62,161 nucleotides of DNA. Source: Flavobacterium hercynium. GTDB lineage: Bacteria; Bacteroidota; Bacteroidia; Flavobacteriales; Flavobacteriaceae. The notes below the pieces were generated by a model, which was not told the DNA's origin, made no database searches, and saw only the letters and a program-made list of their open reading frames with translations. The stretch is from positions 27,146 through 89,306 of the forward strand of contig NZ_MUGW01000005.1 in NCBI RefSeq assembly GCF_002217285.1. Reading direction: 5' to 3'. The position numbers and the translations under genes were made by a program. Shown one piece after another: positions 53,921-62,161 of this stretch (position 1 is the stretch's first letter; each line of letters opens with the position of its first letter).

Positions 53921-55351
53921 TTAAAAATCACCAATAAGTTTGAGCCAAAGTCCACCGATAACCATGTAAATAAACAACATTACCAATCCGGTTATTAAAC
54001 CTTTGACCCACCAGCTTTTTAAATCAACATAGCCGCTCCCAAAGAAAACGGGTGCCGGACCGTGACCATAATGCGTTAAAGTTCCGTAGATAGAACCCAC
54101 GAAACCAAGCATAAAAGCAAGCAATAAACCTGGAATTCCCAGCGAAACTCCAACACCAAGCAATGCAGCATACATAGCTGCTACGTGTGCTGTTGCGCTT
54201 GCAAAAAGATAATGACTAAAGAAATACACTAATATGATAATAGGAAAAGCCATTTCCCAGCTTAATCCTCCTATTTGTACTTTTATCAAATTACTAAACC
54301 AGCCTATAAAACCCAATTCGTTGAGTGAACTCGCCATCATGACCAAAACTGCGAACCAAACGATCGTATCCCAGGCACCTTTTTCGCCTTTTACATCTTC
54401 CCATGTCAAAACAGAAGTAAGTAATAAAACAATCAAACCAATAAATGCTGTAGTAGTAGCATCAATAGAAAACAAGTCGCCCGTCATCCAAAGAAATAAA
54501 AGAATAAAAAAAGTCAGTAACATCAACCATTCATTACGGCTTATTGGCCCCATTTCTTTTAACTTGGCTGCTGCAATCTGAGGCGCATCACCTGTTTTCT
54601 TAAGTTCTGGCGGATAAATTTTATACAGTACAAGCGGAATCACAAAAAAGGCTACCAAACCCGGAACGATTGCCGCTGTTGCCCACGAAATCCAGCTGAT
54701 CTTAATTCCTAAATTAAGCGCAAATTTTTGACACATTGGGTTACTCGCTGTTCCTGTCAAGAACATAGAAGAAGCGATCAAATTGGCATTGTAACTGCTC
54801 AAAGTAAGATAGGCTCCTAACTTTCGATGCGTTTCGGGCTGGTCTGGCATGGAACCAAAACTCATCGCCATAGATTTCATGATCGGATATACGATTCCTC
54901 CTCCTCTGGCAGTGTTACTTGGTACAGCAGGCGCCAAAACCAAATCGGCCAGACTTAATCCGTAAGCCAGACCAAGCGAGCTTTTCCCGAAGATTCTAAC
55001 AAACAAAAATGCAATTCTATTTCCTAAACCTGTTTTAATAAATCCTCTTGCGATAAAAAATGAAATTCCGATCAGCCAGATTACTTTATCTCCTAATCCT
55101 CGAAGCGCTAAGGTTATTGATTTTCCCGGATCACCCGGAGCCAAAACCTGAAAAAAGGCCGTTAAAGCAATTGCAACCATACACATTGTTCCCATTGGAG
55201 CCGCCTTAAGAATAATTCCTAAAATTGTAGCCACAAAAATGGCAAACAAATGCCAGGCTTCAATTACCACACCATCGGGCGCAGGTATAAGCCAGATTGC
55301 AATTCCAACAGCAAGTGTAATGAGGGATTGAGGAATTTTTACTTCGTTCAT
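53921..55351 (-). CDS. DASS-family anion (dicarboxylate) transporter
   Basis: 476 aa with about 12 membrane segments. SLADLVLAPAVPSNTARGGG near 131-150 and FLTGTASNPMCQKFALNLGI hold the Ser-Asn-Thr sodium/substrate motifs of the DASS/SdcS family. Likely imports dicarboxylates with sodium. It lies 30 nt downstream of the porin gene and is probably co-transcribed. Confidence 0.88.
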   Translation of the reverse strand: MNEVKIPQSLITLAVGIAIWLIPAPDGVVIEAWHLFAIFVATILGIILKAAPMGTMCMVAIALTAFFQVLAPGDPGKSITLALRGLGDKVIWLIGISFFIARGFIKTGLGNRIAFLFVRIFGKSSLGLAYGLSLADLVLAPAVPSNTARGGGIVYPIMKSMAMSFGSMPDQPETHRKLGAYLTLSSYNANLIASSMFLTGTASNPMCQKFALNLGIKISWISWATAAIVPGLVAFFVIPLVLYKIYPPELKKTGDAPQIAAAKLKEMGPISRNEWLMLLTFFILLFLWMTGDLFSIDATTTAFIGLIVLLLTSVLTWEDVKGEKGAWDTIVWFAVLVMMASSLNELGFIGWFSNLIKVQIGGLSWEMAFPIIILVYFFSHYLFASATAHVAAMYAALLGVGVSLGIPGLLLAFMLGFVGSIYGTLTHYGHGPAPVFFGSGYVDLKSWWVKGLITGLVMLFIYMVIGGLWLKLIGDF

Positions 55352-55381
55352 AAGAATAGGAATTAGGTTAGGTTAGTTAAG

Positions 55382-56533
55382 TTAAAGTCGGAGTTGTAAT
55401 TGAATCAAGAACACCTCGTTGTTGTAGAATGCTGTATTAGGAATGTTTTTATCAAAGCGATCGATTTGGAAACCTGCTTCGATACGACCTGTATAAGCAT
55501 GTCCAAATTCAAGACTCACCATTGGCGTATACGTCTGCTTTACATTAGGATCTACTTTATAATTGGCATCAAAAGTTTCATATCGGCAAGAAATTTCTAA
55601 AGCCGTTAATTTTTTATAATTTACAACGTATCTGAAATTAGGCAGAAAGTAAATACCTCGCATTAGATAATCGTCAAGTCCTCTAACTCTTGTATCAGCA
55701 GGCAAAGAGAAATATAAATTGTGATTTGTTCCCAGTTTGTATTCGATCTGAAGATCAAAAGCAAGCTGATCTGTAATTTTAAAATCACTAGTAATATCAG
55801 CACCTATAGCAAAGACTTTTTCATCAAAAACTTTTCCCATACCACCATTTAATCCTAAATTGATTTTATGTTTTTTAGACAATCCAAAAACCAATCTTCC
55901 GGAGTACTGCCTTCCGTTATCTTTGTCCATTGCCTGATTCTTTCCGTTACCGTTTACAGCAGAAAAGAAATAACTAATAGGAAGTTTTCCAATATCAACA
56001 GCCCCGCCTGCAGCAGCTCCAATTTGAAAACTGGTCCAGCCATTTTTTCCAAATTCATAATATTGATTAGAGAAATCGAATGATTTAATGATATCTACAG
56101 CAACCAACTCTTCAAGTCCAAAAGCGGGTCTGAATTGACCTCCTGTTAAAGCAATATATTTATTGAAGGTATATTTTCCATAAGCATTTTCCAAAACTTT
56201 TCCTTTGGTATCAGATTTAAAATCTGCCAAGTTCACTAACACCACAACCTCAGTTGCTTCACTTAATTTTGTATTTAGCCCAACACGCATTCTTTTAATA
56301 TCAAAAGTACTTTGCGTAAAATCGGTACCGGAATGATGCGTTCCCATAGCATCGACATTGTCCCCAAAACTTTCTAAATGGCGAACCTGCAAAAGTCCTT
56401 TAAATTTATATTGCGGATACTGAACTCCATCTTCATCTTTAGCTGCGGCTTCCGGGGTCGAAGTCTGAGCAGTACTTAAAAATGGCATTAAAAAAATGAA
56501 AATGATAATTTTCAATCGTAATAAGTCACTCAT
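55382..56533 (-). CDS. OprP/phosphate-porin-like outer-membrane protein
   Basis: 383 aa. Signal peptide to about residue 22 (STAQTST). The rest is a beta-barrel (FKGLLQVRHLESFG, MRVGLNTKLSEATEVVVLVN) ending in an aromatic/Leu terminus. The pairing with the DASS gene suggests passage of anions. Substrate unknown. Confidence 0.82.
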   Translation of the reverse strand: MSDLLRLKIIIFIFLMPFLSTAQTSTPEAAAKDEDGVQYPQYKFKGLLQVRHLESFGDNVDAMGTHHSGTDFTQSTFDIKRMRVGLNTKLSEATEVVVLVNLADFKSDTKGKVLENAYGKYTFNKYIALTGGQFRPAFGLEELVAVDIIKSFDFSNQYYEFGKNGWTSFQIGAAAGGAVDIGKLPISYFFSAVNGNGKNQAMDKDNGRQYSGRLVFGLSKKHKINLGLNGGMGKVFDEKVFAIGADITSDFKITDQLAFDLQIEYKLGTNHNLYFSLPADTRVRGLDDYLMRGIYFLPNFRYVVNYKKLTALEISCRYETFDANYKVDPNVKQTYTPMVSLEFGHAYTGRIEAGFQIDRFDKNIPNTAFYNNEVFLIQLQLRL

Positions 56534-56844
56534 AAATTCTTATTAAGTTAAGCTTCCTATTTACAAGACATTCCCCTATTTAACTAAGGATCAAGCAAGC
56601 AAATTAACAAAGACAGAACTAATGTAACAAAAAACGAATTAGTTACAAAAAAAATAACGAGAAAAAACGCAATAATATTATCTAAAAAAATATTTTAGCT
56701 TTATACTATTTATCTTGTTATAAAATTTTATCAATCTTACTAAGTCATTATCAATATGATTTCTAAGCCCGATAATTCTAGCAAAAATGCATTTTATTTC
56801 TCTATTTACAGAAATATAAAAAAGCTATTTCACTTTAAAATCCT
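56534..56844. other. AT-rich intergenic region, no feature recognised
   Basis: Only the promoter region of the porin gene is expected. There is an inverted AACTAAT...ATTAGTT near 56619-56647. No gene or RNA seen. Confidence 0.5.
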
Positions 56845-56888
56845 TCACAAAAAAAAACAGCCGCTAAAAATATTTTTGCGACTGTTTT
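56845..56888 (-). terminator. Terminator of the ABC-F gene
   Basis: AAAACAG/CTGTTTT with an added CGC/GCG and one C-A mismatch, around TAAAAATATTTTT; an A-run provides the minus-strand T-tract. Confidence 0.75.
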
Positions 56889-56908
56889 CTTATATATTTA
56901 ATTATGTA

Positions 56909-58543
56909 TTACTTTTCGATCTCTCTCATAGAATCCATTTTTTTATGAGCAAGGAAACCAGCCACATCTTCAAAATGTTCTTTCACACGTTTGTTTCCAA
57001 ATTCAAAAACTTTTGTCGCTAATCCGTCAAGGAAATCACGATCGTGAGACACAAGAATCAACGTTCCGTCGAAATCACGCAACGCATCTTTGATAATGTC
57101 TTTTGTTTTCATGTCTAAGTGATTCGAAGGCTCATCCAGAATCAATAAGTTAACTGGTTCCAACAACAATTTGATCATTGCCAAACGTGTTTTTTCTCCT
57201 CCTGAAAGTACTTTTACTTTTTTGGTAATATCATCACCCTGAAACATAAATGCTCCTAAGATATTTTTGATTTGCGTACGAATATCTCCAACTGCAATAG
57301 CATCGATCGTTTCAAAAATAGTTGCGTTTTCATCTAGCAAAGAAGCTTGGTTCTGAGCAAAATAACCAATTTGTGAATTATGACCGATCTCGACACTTCC
57401 TTCGTCGATACCAATTTCTTTCATAATTGCTTTGATCATAGTCGATTTACCCTCACCGTTTTTACCTACGAAAGCTACTTTCTCTCCTCTCTCAATTACC
57501 ACATTAGCATCTTTAAATACCACATGATCTCCGTATGATTTAGACAAATCCTTCACCACCACAGGATATTGACCTGAACGTGCCGCCGGAGGGAATTTTA
57601 ATTTCAAAGCAGAATTATCTACTTCATCAACTTGTACGATAACAAGTTTTTCAAGCATTTTAACACGCGACTGCACCGCATCCGTTTTAGAAAAAGTTCC
57701 TTTAAAACGATCAATAAACGCTCTGTTGTCTGCAATCATTTTTTGTTGCTCATCGTATGCTTTTTGCTGGTGCACGCGACGGTCTTTTCTAAGTTCTAAG
57801 TAATGAGAATATTTAGCTTTGTAATCGTAAATTCTTCCCATTGTAACTTCGATAGTACGATTTGTAATGTTATCTACAAATGCTCTATCGTGCGAAATTA
57901 CCACAACCGCCTTTGCCGAAGTCAGCAAAAACTCTTCTAACCACTGAATACTTTCGATATCCATGTGGTTGGTTGGCTCATCCAGTAAGATCAAGTCCGG
58001 TTTTTGCAAAAGAATTTTTGCCAGCTCGATACGCATTCTCCATCCTCCTGAAAACTCAGAAGTCTGACGCGTAAAATCTTCACGTTCGAAACCTAAACCA
58101 ATTAATATTTTTTCTACTTCAGCTTCGTAATTTACTTCTTCAATAGCATAAAACTTCTCGCTTAAATCAGAAACTCTTTCGATCAGTTTCATGTAAGCAT
58201 CGCTTTCATAATCTGTACGAACCGTTAATTGCTCGTTGATTTCATCGATTTCCGCTTTCATTTTAAAAATCTCTCCAAAAGCTTTAGAAGCCTCTTCCAT
58301 TACAGTCGATCCGTCTTTTGTTAACAAATGCTGAGGCAGGTAAGCCACAACAGCATCTTTTGGAGTCGAGATACTTCCGGTAGAAGGTTTGCTTTGACCC
58401 GCTATAATTTTTAGCAGGGTAGATTTTCCCGCACCATTTTTACCCATAAGGGCAATCTTATCATTTTCATTTATAGCAAAAGAAACATCGCTAAATAAGG
58501 TAGTTCCACCAAACTGAACTGAAATATCGTTAACTGTAATCAT
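56909..58543 (-). CDS. ABC-F ATPase
   Basis: 544 aa with two ABC cassettes and no membrane span. First: Walker A GKNGAGKST (34-42), SEFSGGWRMRIELAKILL and LILLDEPTNHMD. Second: GKNGEGKST near 366-374, VKVLSGGEKTRLAM and LLILDEPSNHLD. A charged linker (RKDRRVHQQKAYDEQQKMIA) connects them. Family members act at the ribosome as translation factors or antibiotic resistance proteins; the type is not set. Confidence 0.93.
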   Translation of the reverse strand: MITVNDISVQFGGTTLFSDVSFAINENDKIALMGKNGAGKSTLLKIIAGQSKPSTGSISTPKDAVVAYLPQHLLTKDGSTVMEEASKAFGEIFKMKAEIDEINEQLTVRTDYESDAYMKLIERVSDLSEKFYAIEEVNYEAEVEKILIGLGFEREDFTRQTSEFSGGWRMRIELAKILLQKPDLILLDEPTNHMDIESIQWLEEFLLTSAKAVVVISHDRAFVDNITNRTIEVTMGRIYDYKAKYSHYLELRKDRRVHQQKAYDEQQKMIADNRAFIDRFKGTFSKTDAVQSRVKMLEKLVIVQVDEVDNSALKLKFPPAARSGQYPVVVKDLSKSYGDHVVFKDANVVIERGEKVAFVGKNGEGKSTMIKAIMKEIGIDEGSVEIGHNSQIGYFAQNQASLLDENATIFETIDAIAVGDIRTQIKNILGAFMFQGDDITKKVKVLSGGEKTRLAMIKLLLEPVNLLILDEPSNHLDMKTKDIIKDALRDFDGTLILVSHDRDFLDGLATKVFEFGNKRVKEHFEDVAGFLAHKKMDSMREIEK

Positions 58544-58745
58544 TGAGATTTTTAGATTTTTAGGCCGCTTAGATTTTTACACTTCTAAACGAGTATTTTT
58601 TGAAAGCGCAAAGATAGATTAATTAGAGTATTAGACAATATAATTTAGATTACAACATCATCAGTTTTATCAAATTACACCAATCTCCTTATATATTTTC
58701 AAATTTTAAGCTTATCTTGTATAAGAATTTAAAAATCAGTAAAAT

Positions 58746-59189
58746 ATGAGATCGAATTTAAAACTGACTATTGGTCTGATCGCAGGAATATTATTTAGTC
58801 TATCTGCAAATGCACAAAAAACGGTTATTGCAAAAGAAGCTTTACCGGCAAATGCGCAAACGTTCTTAAAAAGTCACTTTGGAACCAAAAAACCAAGCTA
58901 TATCATCGAAGATAAAGAATTGCTTTCTACAGAATACAAAGTTCAATACAACAAAACCATTGAAATCGAATTTGACAAAAAAGGAAATTGGAAAGAAGTT
59001 GACGGAAAAGGATCTAAAATCCCCACTTCTATTATTCCGAAAAAAATCATTTCGTATGTAAAATCAAATTTTTCTAAAGAAAAAATAACCAAGATTGAAA
59101 TAGAAAAATCAGGTTACGAAACAAAACTTACAAACGGTCTGGAACTAAAATTCAACATGAAAGGCGATTTTCTTAAAGTCGACAACTAA
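58746..59189 (+). CDS. PepSY-like periplasmic protein
   Basis: 147 aa. A signal peptide ends near NAQK (residues 1-23). The mature part has two PepSY-like halves (VIAKEALPANAQTFLKSHFG ... LLSTEYKVQYNKTIEIEFDK, and ISYVKSNFSKEKITKIEIEK). Small members of this family in Bacteroidota have no assigned role. Confidence 0.82.
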   Translation: MRSNLKLTIGLIAGILFSLSANAQKTVIAKEALPANAQTFLKSHFGTKKPSYIIEDKELLSTEYKVQYNKTIEIEFDKKGNWKEVDGKGSKIPTSIIPKKIISYVKSNFSKEKITKIEIEKSGYETKLTNGLELKFNMKGDFLKVDN

Positions 59190-59201
59190 GCTATAAAAAA
59201 C

Positions 59202-59232
59202 AAAACCCCGATTTTCAGAAATCGGGGTTTTT
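59202..59232. terminator. Bidirectional terminator
   Basis: AAAACCCCGATTT/AAATCGGGGTTTT around TCAG between the PepSY-like gene and the convergent GlmU-like gene. Confidence 0.92.
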
Positions 59233-59237
59233 GCTTT

Positions 59238-60413
59238 TTAGTCTTTTCTCCACTTTTTAGTTTCTTCAAAAATGTGTTCCAAGATAGCTTGTTCGGTAGC
59301 ATCAAAATCAATGTTTCGTCTTCCCATAACTAATCTTGCCGTTTCAAAAGCTTTTTTAGTTACATAAGTAGAAAATCCAGCCGCTCCACCCCAAGAAAAA
59401 CTCGGAACAAAATTGCGAGGAAAACCACTTCCAAAGATATTTGCGCTTACACCCACTACAGTTCCGGTGTTAAACATCGTATTGATTCCACATTTACTGT
59501 GATCTCCCATCATTAAACCGCAAAACTGAAGTCCGGTTTTCGCAAATCCTTCTGTTTCGTAGCTCCACAACTTCACTTCTTCATAATTGTTTTTCAGGTT
59601 CGAATTGTTGCTATCAGCACCAATGTTACACCATTCTCCTAAAACAGAATCACCTAAAAATCCGTCGTGTCCTTTGTTCGAATTCGCAAACAAAACAGAA
59701 TTCTTAACTTCTCCTCCTATTCTTGATCCAAAACCAACCGTTGTAGCTCCGTAAATTTTTGCATTTAGTTTTACTTGTCCGTTTTCGCATAAAGCAAATG
59801 GACCACGAATTACGGTTCCTTCCATAATCTCCGCATTCTTACCTATATATATAGGACCAGTAGAAGCATTTAAAGTTACAAACTCTAGCTTTGCTCCTTC
59901 TTCAATAAAAACATTCTCCGGCGCAATTACGTTTACACTTTTAGGAATAGGCTGCGATTTTCTGTCTTCTGTTAGGAAATTAAAATCTTCACGAATTGCA
60001 GCATCATTTTTAGCAAAAATATCCCAGGTATGTTCCACTGTCAAAGCATCACCTTCGTACTGAATAATCTCGTAGGTATCAAAATCTACTTCTTCCTGAT
60101 TCTCAGTAGTAAAAAAAGCAATTACATCATCGCCTTTAAAAATCGCCTGATTGGTAGTTAGATCAGAAACCATCTCTGCAAGTGTATCATTTGGTAAATA
60201 CGCTGCATTAATCATTACATTTTCTTCTAATTCTACCATCGGGAACTTCTCTGACAAATAATCTTCGGTTATCGTAGTAATGGTCGAACCTAAACGCGCT
60301 TCCCATTTTTGACGAATGGTCATTATTCCGATTAATATATCTGCAACAGGTCTCGTAAAAGTAAAGGGGAGTAAAGCATTCCGAACGGGACCGTCAAAAA
60401 GAATGTAATTCAT
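59238..60413 (-). CDS. GlmU-like sugar nucleotidyltransferase/acetyltransferase
   Basis: 391 aa. The N-terminal part (NYILFDGPVRNALLPFTFTR) is the alternative bacterial GlmU type found in Bacteroidota; the C-terminal part (about 165-350) has the left-handed beta-helix hexapeptide pattern (VFIEEGAKLEFVTLNAS, IYIGKNAEIMEGTVIRG). Such proteins make UDP-GlcNAc for peptidoglycan. The assignment is by family pattern. Confidence 0.87.
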   Translation of the reverse strand: MNYILFDGPVRNALLPFTFTRPVADILIGIMTIRQKWEARLGSTITTITEDYLSEKFPMVELEENVMINAAYLPNDTLAEMVSDLTTNQAIFKGDDVIAFFTTENQEEVDFDTYEIIQYEGDALTVEHTWDIFAKNDAAIREDFNFLTEDRKSQPIPKSVNVIAPENVFIEEGAKLEFVTLNASTGPIYIGKNAEIMEGTVIRGPFALCENGQVKLNAKIYGATTVGFGSRIGGEVKNSVLFANSNKGHDGFLGDSVLGEWCNIGADSNNSNLKNNYEEVKLWSYETEGFAKTGLQFCGLMMGDHSKCGINTMFNTGTVVGVSANIFGSGFPRNFVPSFSWGGAAGFSTYVTKKAFETARLVMGRRNIDFDATEQAILEHIFEETKKWRKD

Positions 60414-60540
60414 AAATAAAAAATTTGTACTTGTTAAAATCTGATTTGGTTATCTGTGCACCAAAGTTACAAATATTTTATTTGTCTAATAATTGTGTGT
60501 TTTTATTCTGATTTCCGCTCACATCAGGCTTTCATATTAC

Positions 60541-60593
60541 ATGCAGATGACTCAGATTTGATCTGCGAAAACACAAATTTATGCGGATTTTTT
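60541..60593. repeat. Short dispersed repeat, related to 52598-52650
   Basis: ATGCAGATGACTCAGATTTG then GCGAAAACACAAATTTATGC and GGATTTTTTA. Confidence 0.5.
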
Positions 60594-60617
60594 ATACTTT
60601 ATTTTCTGTATTTATTT

Positions 60618-60706
60618 TTGGGCGTTTCCTACGGCCGGGCTATCCGCTATATCTTTTTGTTTTTAAAGAAAAAACAAAAAGGATATCGCTTCTATCCCTA
60701 ACGCAA
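60618..60706. repeat. Dispersed hairpin repeat
   Basis: TTGGGCGTTTCCTACGGC ... GGATATCGCTTC ... CCTAACGCAA with a central TATCTTTTTGTTT/AAACAAAAAGGATA hairpin. Same family as 14338-14435 and the inverted 18671-18740. Confidence 0.82.
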
Positions 60707-60741
60707 ACCTGGGAAGATTTAATATTCTTGCTTTTAATTCT

Positions 60742-60845
60742 CCTGCAAGGTTTTCAAAACCTTGTAGGTATAGAATTTATTTAACCTAATGTATAACCAT
60801 CGATCAATTCTATGTAAACCTACAAGGTTTTGAAAACCTTGCAGG
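60742..60845. repeat. Double-palindrome module, variant
   Basis: Two 27-nt palindromes of the type CCTGCAAGGT-n7-ACCTTGTAGG (60742-60768 and 60819-60845). Same architecture as the 16-19 kb modules but a different core sequence. Confidence 0.88.
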
Positions 60846-60979
60846 TTAGAAACGATGAACAAATCTATATAAATCAGCGTTGTCACAGAGTTAATCTGCG
60901 TTATCTACGTATTACAAAAAGCCAAGTTTTCGCAATCTTTGCGTTCACGAACAAGATGCTCGCGATAGCAATGGTCTAT

Positions 60980-61225
60980 TTACTCTTCAACTTTATATCT
61001 TTTTATATCAAAATCAAACAATTCCTTAGGATGAACTTGTAAAGCACTAGCAAACCTCATTAAAGTTTTTAAAGTTAAATTTCGTTTTCCATTTTCATAT
61101 TTACTAATCTCAGCAGAATCCATACCTGTCAAAAATTCAATATCCTGTTGTGTTTGATTATTTTTTAATCTTATTTCAGAAATTCTTCTTCCTATAGATT
61201 TTTGTAAATCTGCATTTAATTCCAT
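60980..61225 (-). CDS. XRE-family helix-turn-helix regulator
   Basis: 81 aa. HTH at about 10-65: RRISEIRLKNNQTQQDIEFL, TGMDSAEISKYENGKRNLTL. Small, no further domain. It sits about 100 nt from another XRE gene on the same strand, upstream of the structured RNA copy B. It may be part of that cassette's regulation; not shown. Confidence 0.85.
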   Translation of the reverse strand: MELNADLQKSIGRRISEIRLKNNQTQQDIEFLTGMDSAEISKYENGKRNLTLKTLMRFASALQVHPKELFDFDIKRYKVEE

Positions 61226-61324
61226 TTCATTATGTTTTTAAGCAATTTCGCCTCTGCTCGCACTAGCAGGAAAAAGAGATAAGCTTGATAATTTCGTTAA
61301 AGTAATAACGTAAAATCAAGAAAA

Positions 61325-61561
61325 CTAAAGTGGTTTTTCTGGCCAAAAATCTTTTGGTGAGCATTCGAAAATTTTTGCAATCTCATTCAAGTGTTTAACA
61401 TTGTACTTAGCTTTTTTTGATGGTGATTCAATATCTCCTATAAAACCTACTCCTTTATCTAATTTAAGAGATAGTTGCTCTTGGGTAAGGCCTCTTTCTT
61501 TTCTGATGACTCTAACCCTTTGGATAATATATTTTTCTATTTCTGCTAAACTGTTTTCCAT
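61325..61561 (-). CDS. XRE-family helix-turn-helix regulator
   Basis: 78 aa from the ATG at 61561 (MENSLAEIEKYI), preferred over 61579. HTH: RVRVIRKERGLTQEQLSLKL, DKGVGFIGDIESPSKKAKYN. Its 5' end is 93 nt from the RNA copy B and faces away from it. Confidence 0.84.
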   Translation of the reverse strand: MENSLAEIEKYIIQRVRVIRKERGLTQEQLSLKLDKGVGFIGDIESPSKKAKYNVKHLNEIAKIFECSPKDFWPEKPL

Positions 61562-61626
61562 GATTATACAAATTGGCAACTTTATTCAATAATCTTCAAC
61601 GGACTATAGTCCATATTTAATTAATT

Positions 61627-61656
61627 TTGTTATATTTGTTTAGTATTATATATTTG
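61627..61656 (+). promoter_or_regulatory. Promoter of structured RNA copy B
   Basis: TTG (61627-61629), 19 nt, TATATTTG (61649-61656), immediately before CGATTCT. Confidence 0.75.
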
Positions 61657-61835
61657 CGATTCTTCAACTAAAAATATTTGAAGCATTCGCTTAGAATCTC
61701 GTTTCAGAAAACTGGTAATTTTTAACACACGAGAAGATAGGTAAGATGCTCACGTCATTGGCGTGGGCTCACTTATTCGTGTGTAAGGTATACCAGTACC
61801 TCTGAAACGTTTAAGCTGAGTTCCACGCCTTTTTT
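61654..61835 (+). ncRNA. Structured RNA of unknown family, copy B
   Basis: About 173 nt if the start is near 61663, ending in a T-run after CCACGCC. Same helices as copy A, with compensatory changes: the outer stem is CGTTTCAGA/TCTGAAACG here. The apical segment GGCGTGG can also pair with the 3' CCACGCC directly before the T-run. Confidence 0.75.
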
Positions 61836-61989
61836 ATGCTCAAAGCTCTAATTAGATTCTTAGTGGAATTCCTTCAGTTTTGCTTTAAGTTTCGCATAAC
61901 AAATTCGAACCTTTTAAAATTTATATATGTGAAATAAAATTTTATATTCTTTATACTTATAAAAAGCTTAATTAACCCATAAAAAAAGC

Positions 61990-62020
61990 CCTCTACCCTG
62001 TCGCCAAACGAGTATAGAGG
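61990..62020 (+). promoter_or_regulatory. Conserved leader hairpin, copy B
   Basis: CCTCTA/TAGAGG stem around a loop holding TGTCGCCAAAC; the counterpart lies at 17345-17382. Confidence 0.6.
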
Positions 62021-62117
62021 ACCGTAGCTAATCAAACAAACGTAAAATTAACTTATCCAATATTATGAATAATTTTTCATTTTATAGGGATAGGAAAACG
62101 CTTTATACCGTTTCCGC

Positions 62118-62161
62118 ATGAAAAAAAATAAAATATCTTTTGAAACTAATTTTTGGGCACA
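62118..62161 (+). CDS. Two-repeat ENPF protein, second copy (5' end, cut by window edge)
   Basis: Only the first 14 complete codons are in the window: MKKNKISFETNFWA, identical to the gene at 16705-17250. The 36 nt that begin AACTTATCCAATATTATGAA, before the start region, are also identical between loci. The rest of the gene lies outside the window. Confidence 0.8.
   Translation, partial: MKKNKISFETNFWA

Noticed and set aside
60456..60784. Short frames across the 60.5-60.8 kb repeats
   Set aside because: They fall on palindromic repeats and lack protein features.

Overview
The window looks like chromosomal DNA of a Flavobacterium-like member of the Bacteroidota. It is AT-rich. Promoters fit the Bacteroidota pattern (TTG, about 19-21 nt, TAnnTTTG), lipoproteins and TonB receptors are frequent, and one large protein ends in a type IX secretion sorting domain. 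A flexirubin/zeaxanthin-type carotenoid gene set and an AdoCbl-type MerR regulator are also present. Species cannot be set from sequence reading alone.

Layout. 0-9.3 kb: an FKBP-type lipoprotein, an S4 RNA-binding protein, a phosphoribosyltransferase, shikimate kinase, three identical tRNA-Lys genes and one tRNA-Leu, a LytTR regulator, an acyltransferase, and a leftward cluster of small envelope or hypothetical proteins (DUF1266- and DUF6882-like). 9.4-16.2 kb: a small membrane protein, a TPR protein, and a light-response block: CarH-like B12/MerR regulator, crtI, crtB, crtZ, an SRPBCC protein and a photolyase. 16.2-18.9 kb: a repeat-dense island holding a structured RNA and a two-repeat protein of unknown function. 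18.9-35.9 kb: ABC1 kinase with TetR regulator, housekeeping and repair genes, an ECF sigma factor with an anti-sigma/beta-barrel fusion, a secreted nuclease, an SDR, and RNA-modification genes. 36-43 kb: a vitamin B12 uptake region (BtuD, BtuC, BtuF leftward; cobalamin riboswitch, BtuB-like receptor and BtuG-like propeller rightward). 43-60.4 kb: S41 peptidases, a second ECF sigma operon with two DUF4252 proteins, carB, rpmH, a dicarboxylate transporter with porin, an ABC-F ATPase and a GlmU-like enzyme. 60.4-62.2 kb: more repeats, two small XRE regulators, and a second copy of the structured RNA followed by the start of a second two-repeat protein.

The strongest candidate for something undescribed is this duplicated cassette (16.7-17.7 kb on the minus strand; 61.6 kb to the window end on the plus strand). 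Each copy has a Bacteroidota promoter, a ~170-nt RNA whose paired positions covary between copies, a T-tract preceded by a sequence that can pair back into the RNA's apical stem (two mutually exclusive folds), a ~290-nt leader with a second conserved hairpin, and then a protein starting with the same 14 residues. The visible full-length protein is an internal duplication with two ENPF motifs. The upstream copy is bracketed by long direct repeats, and the double-palindrome modules around it sit next to duplicated 3' ends of neighbouring genes, which suggests ongoing rearrangement.
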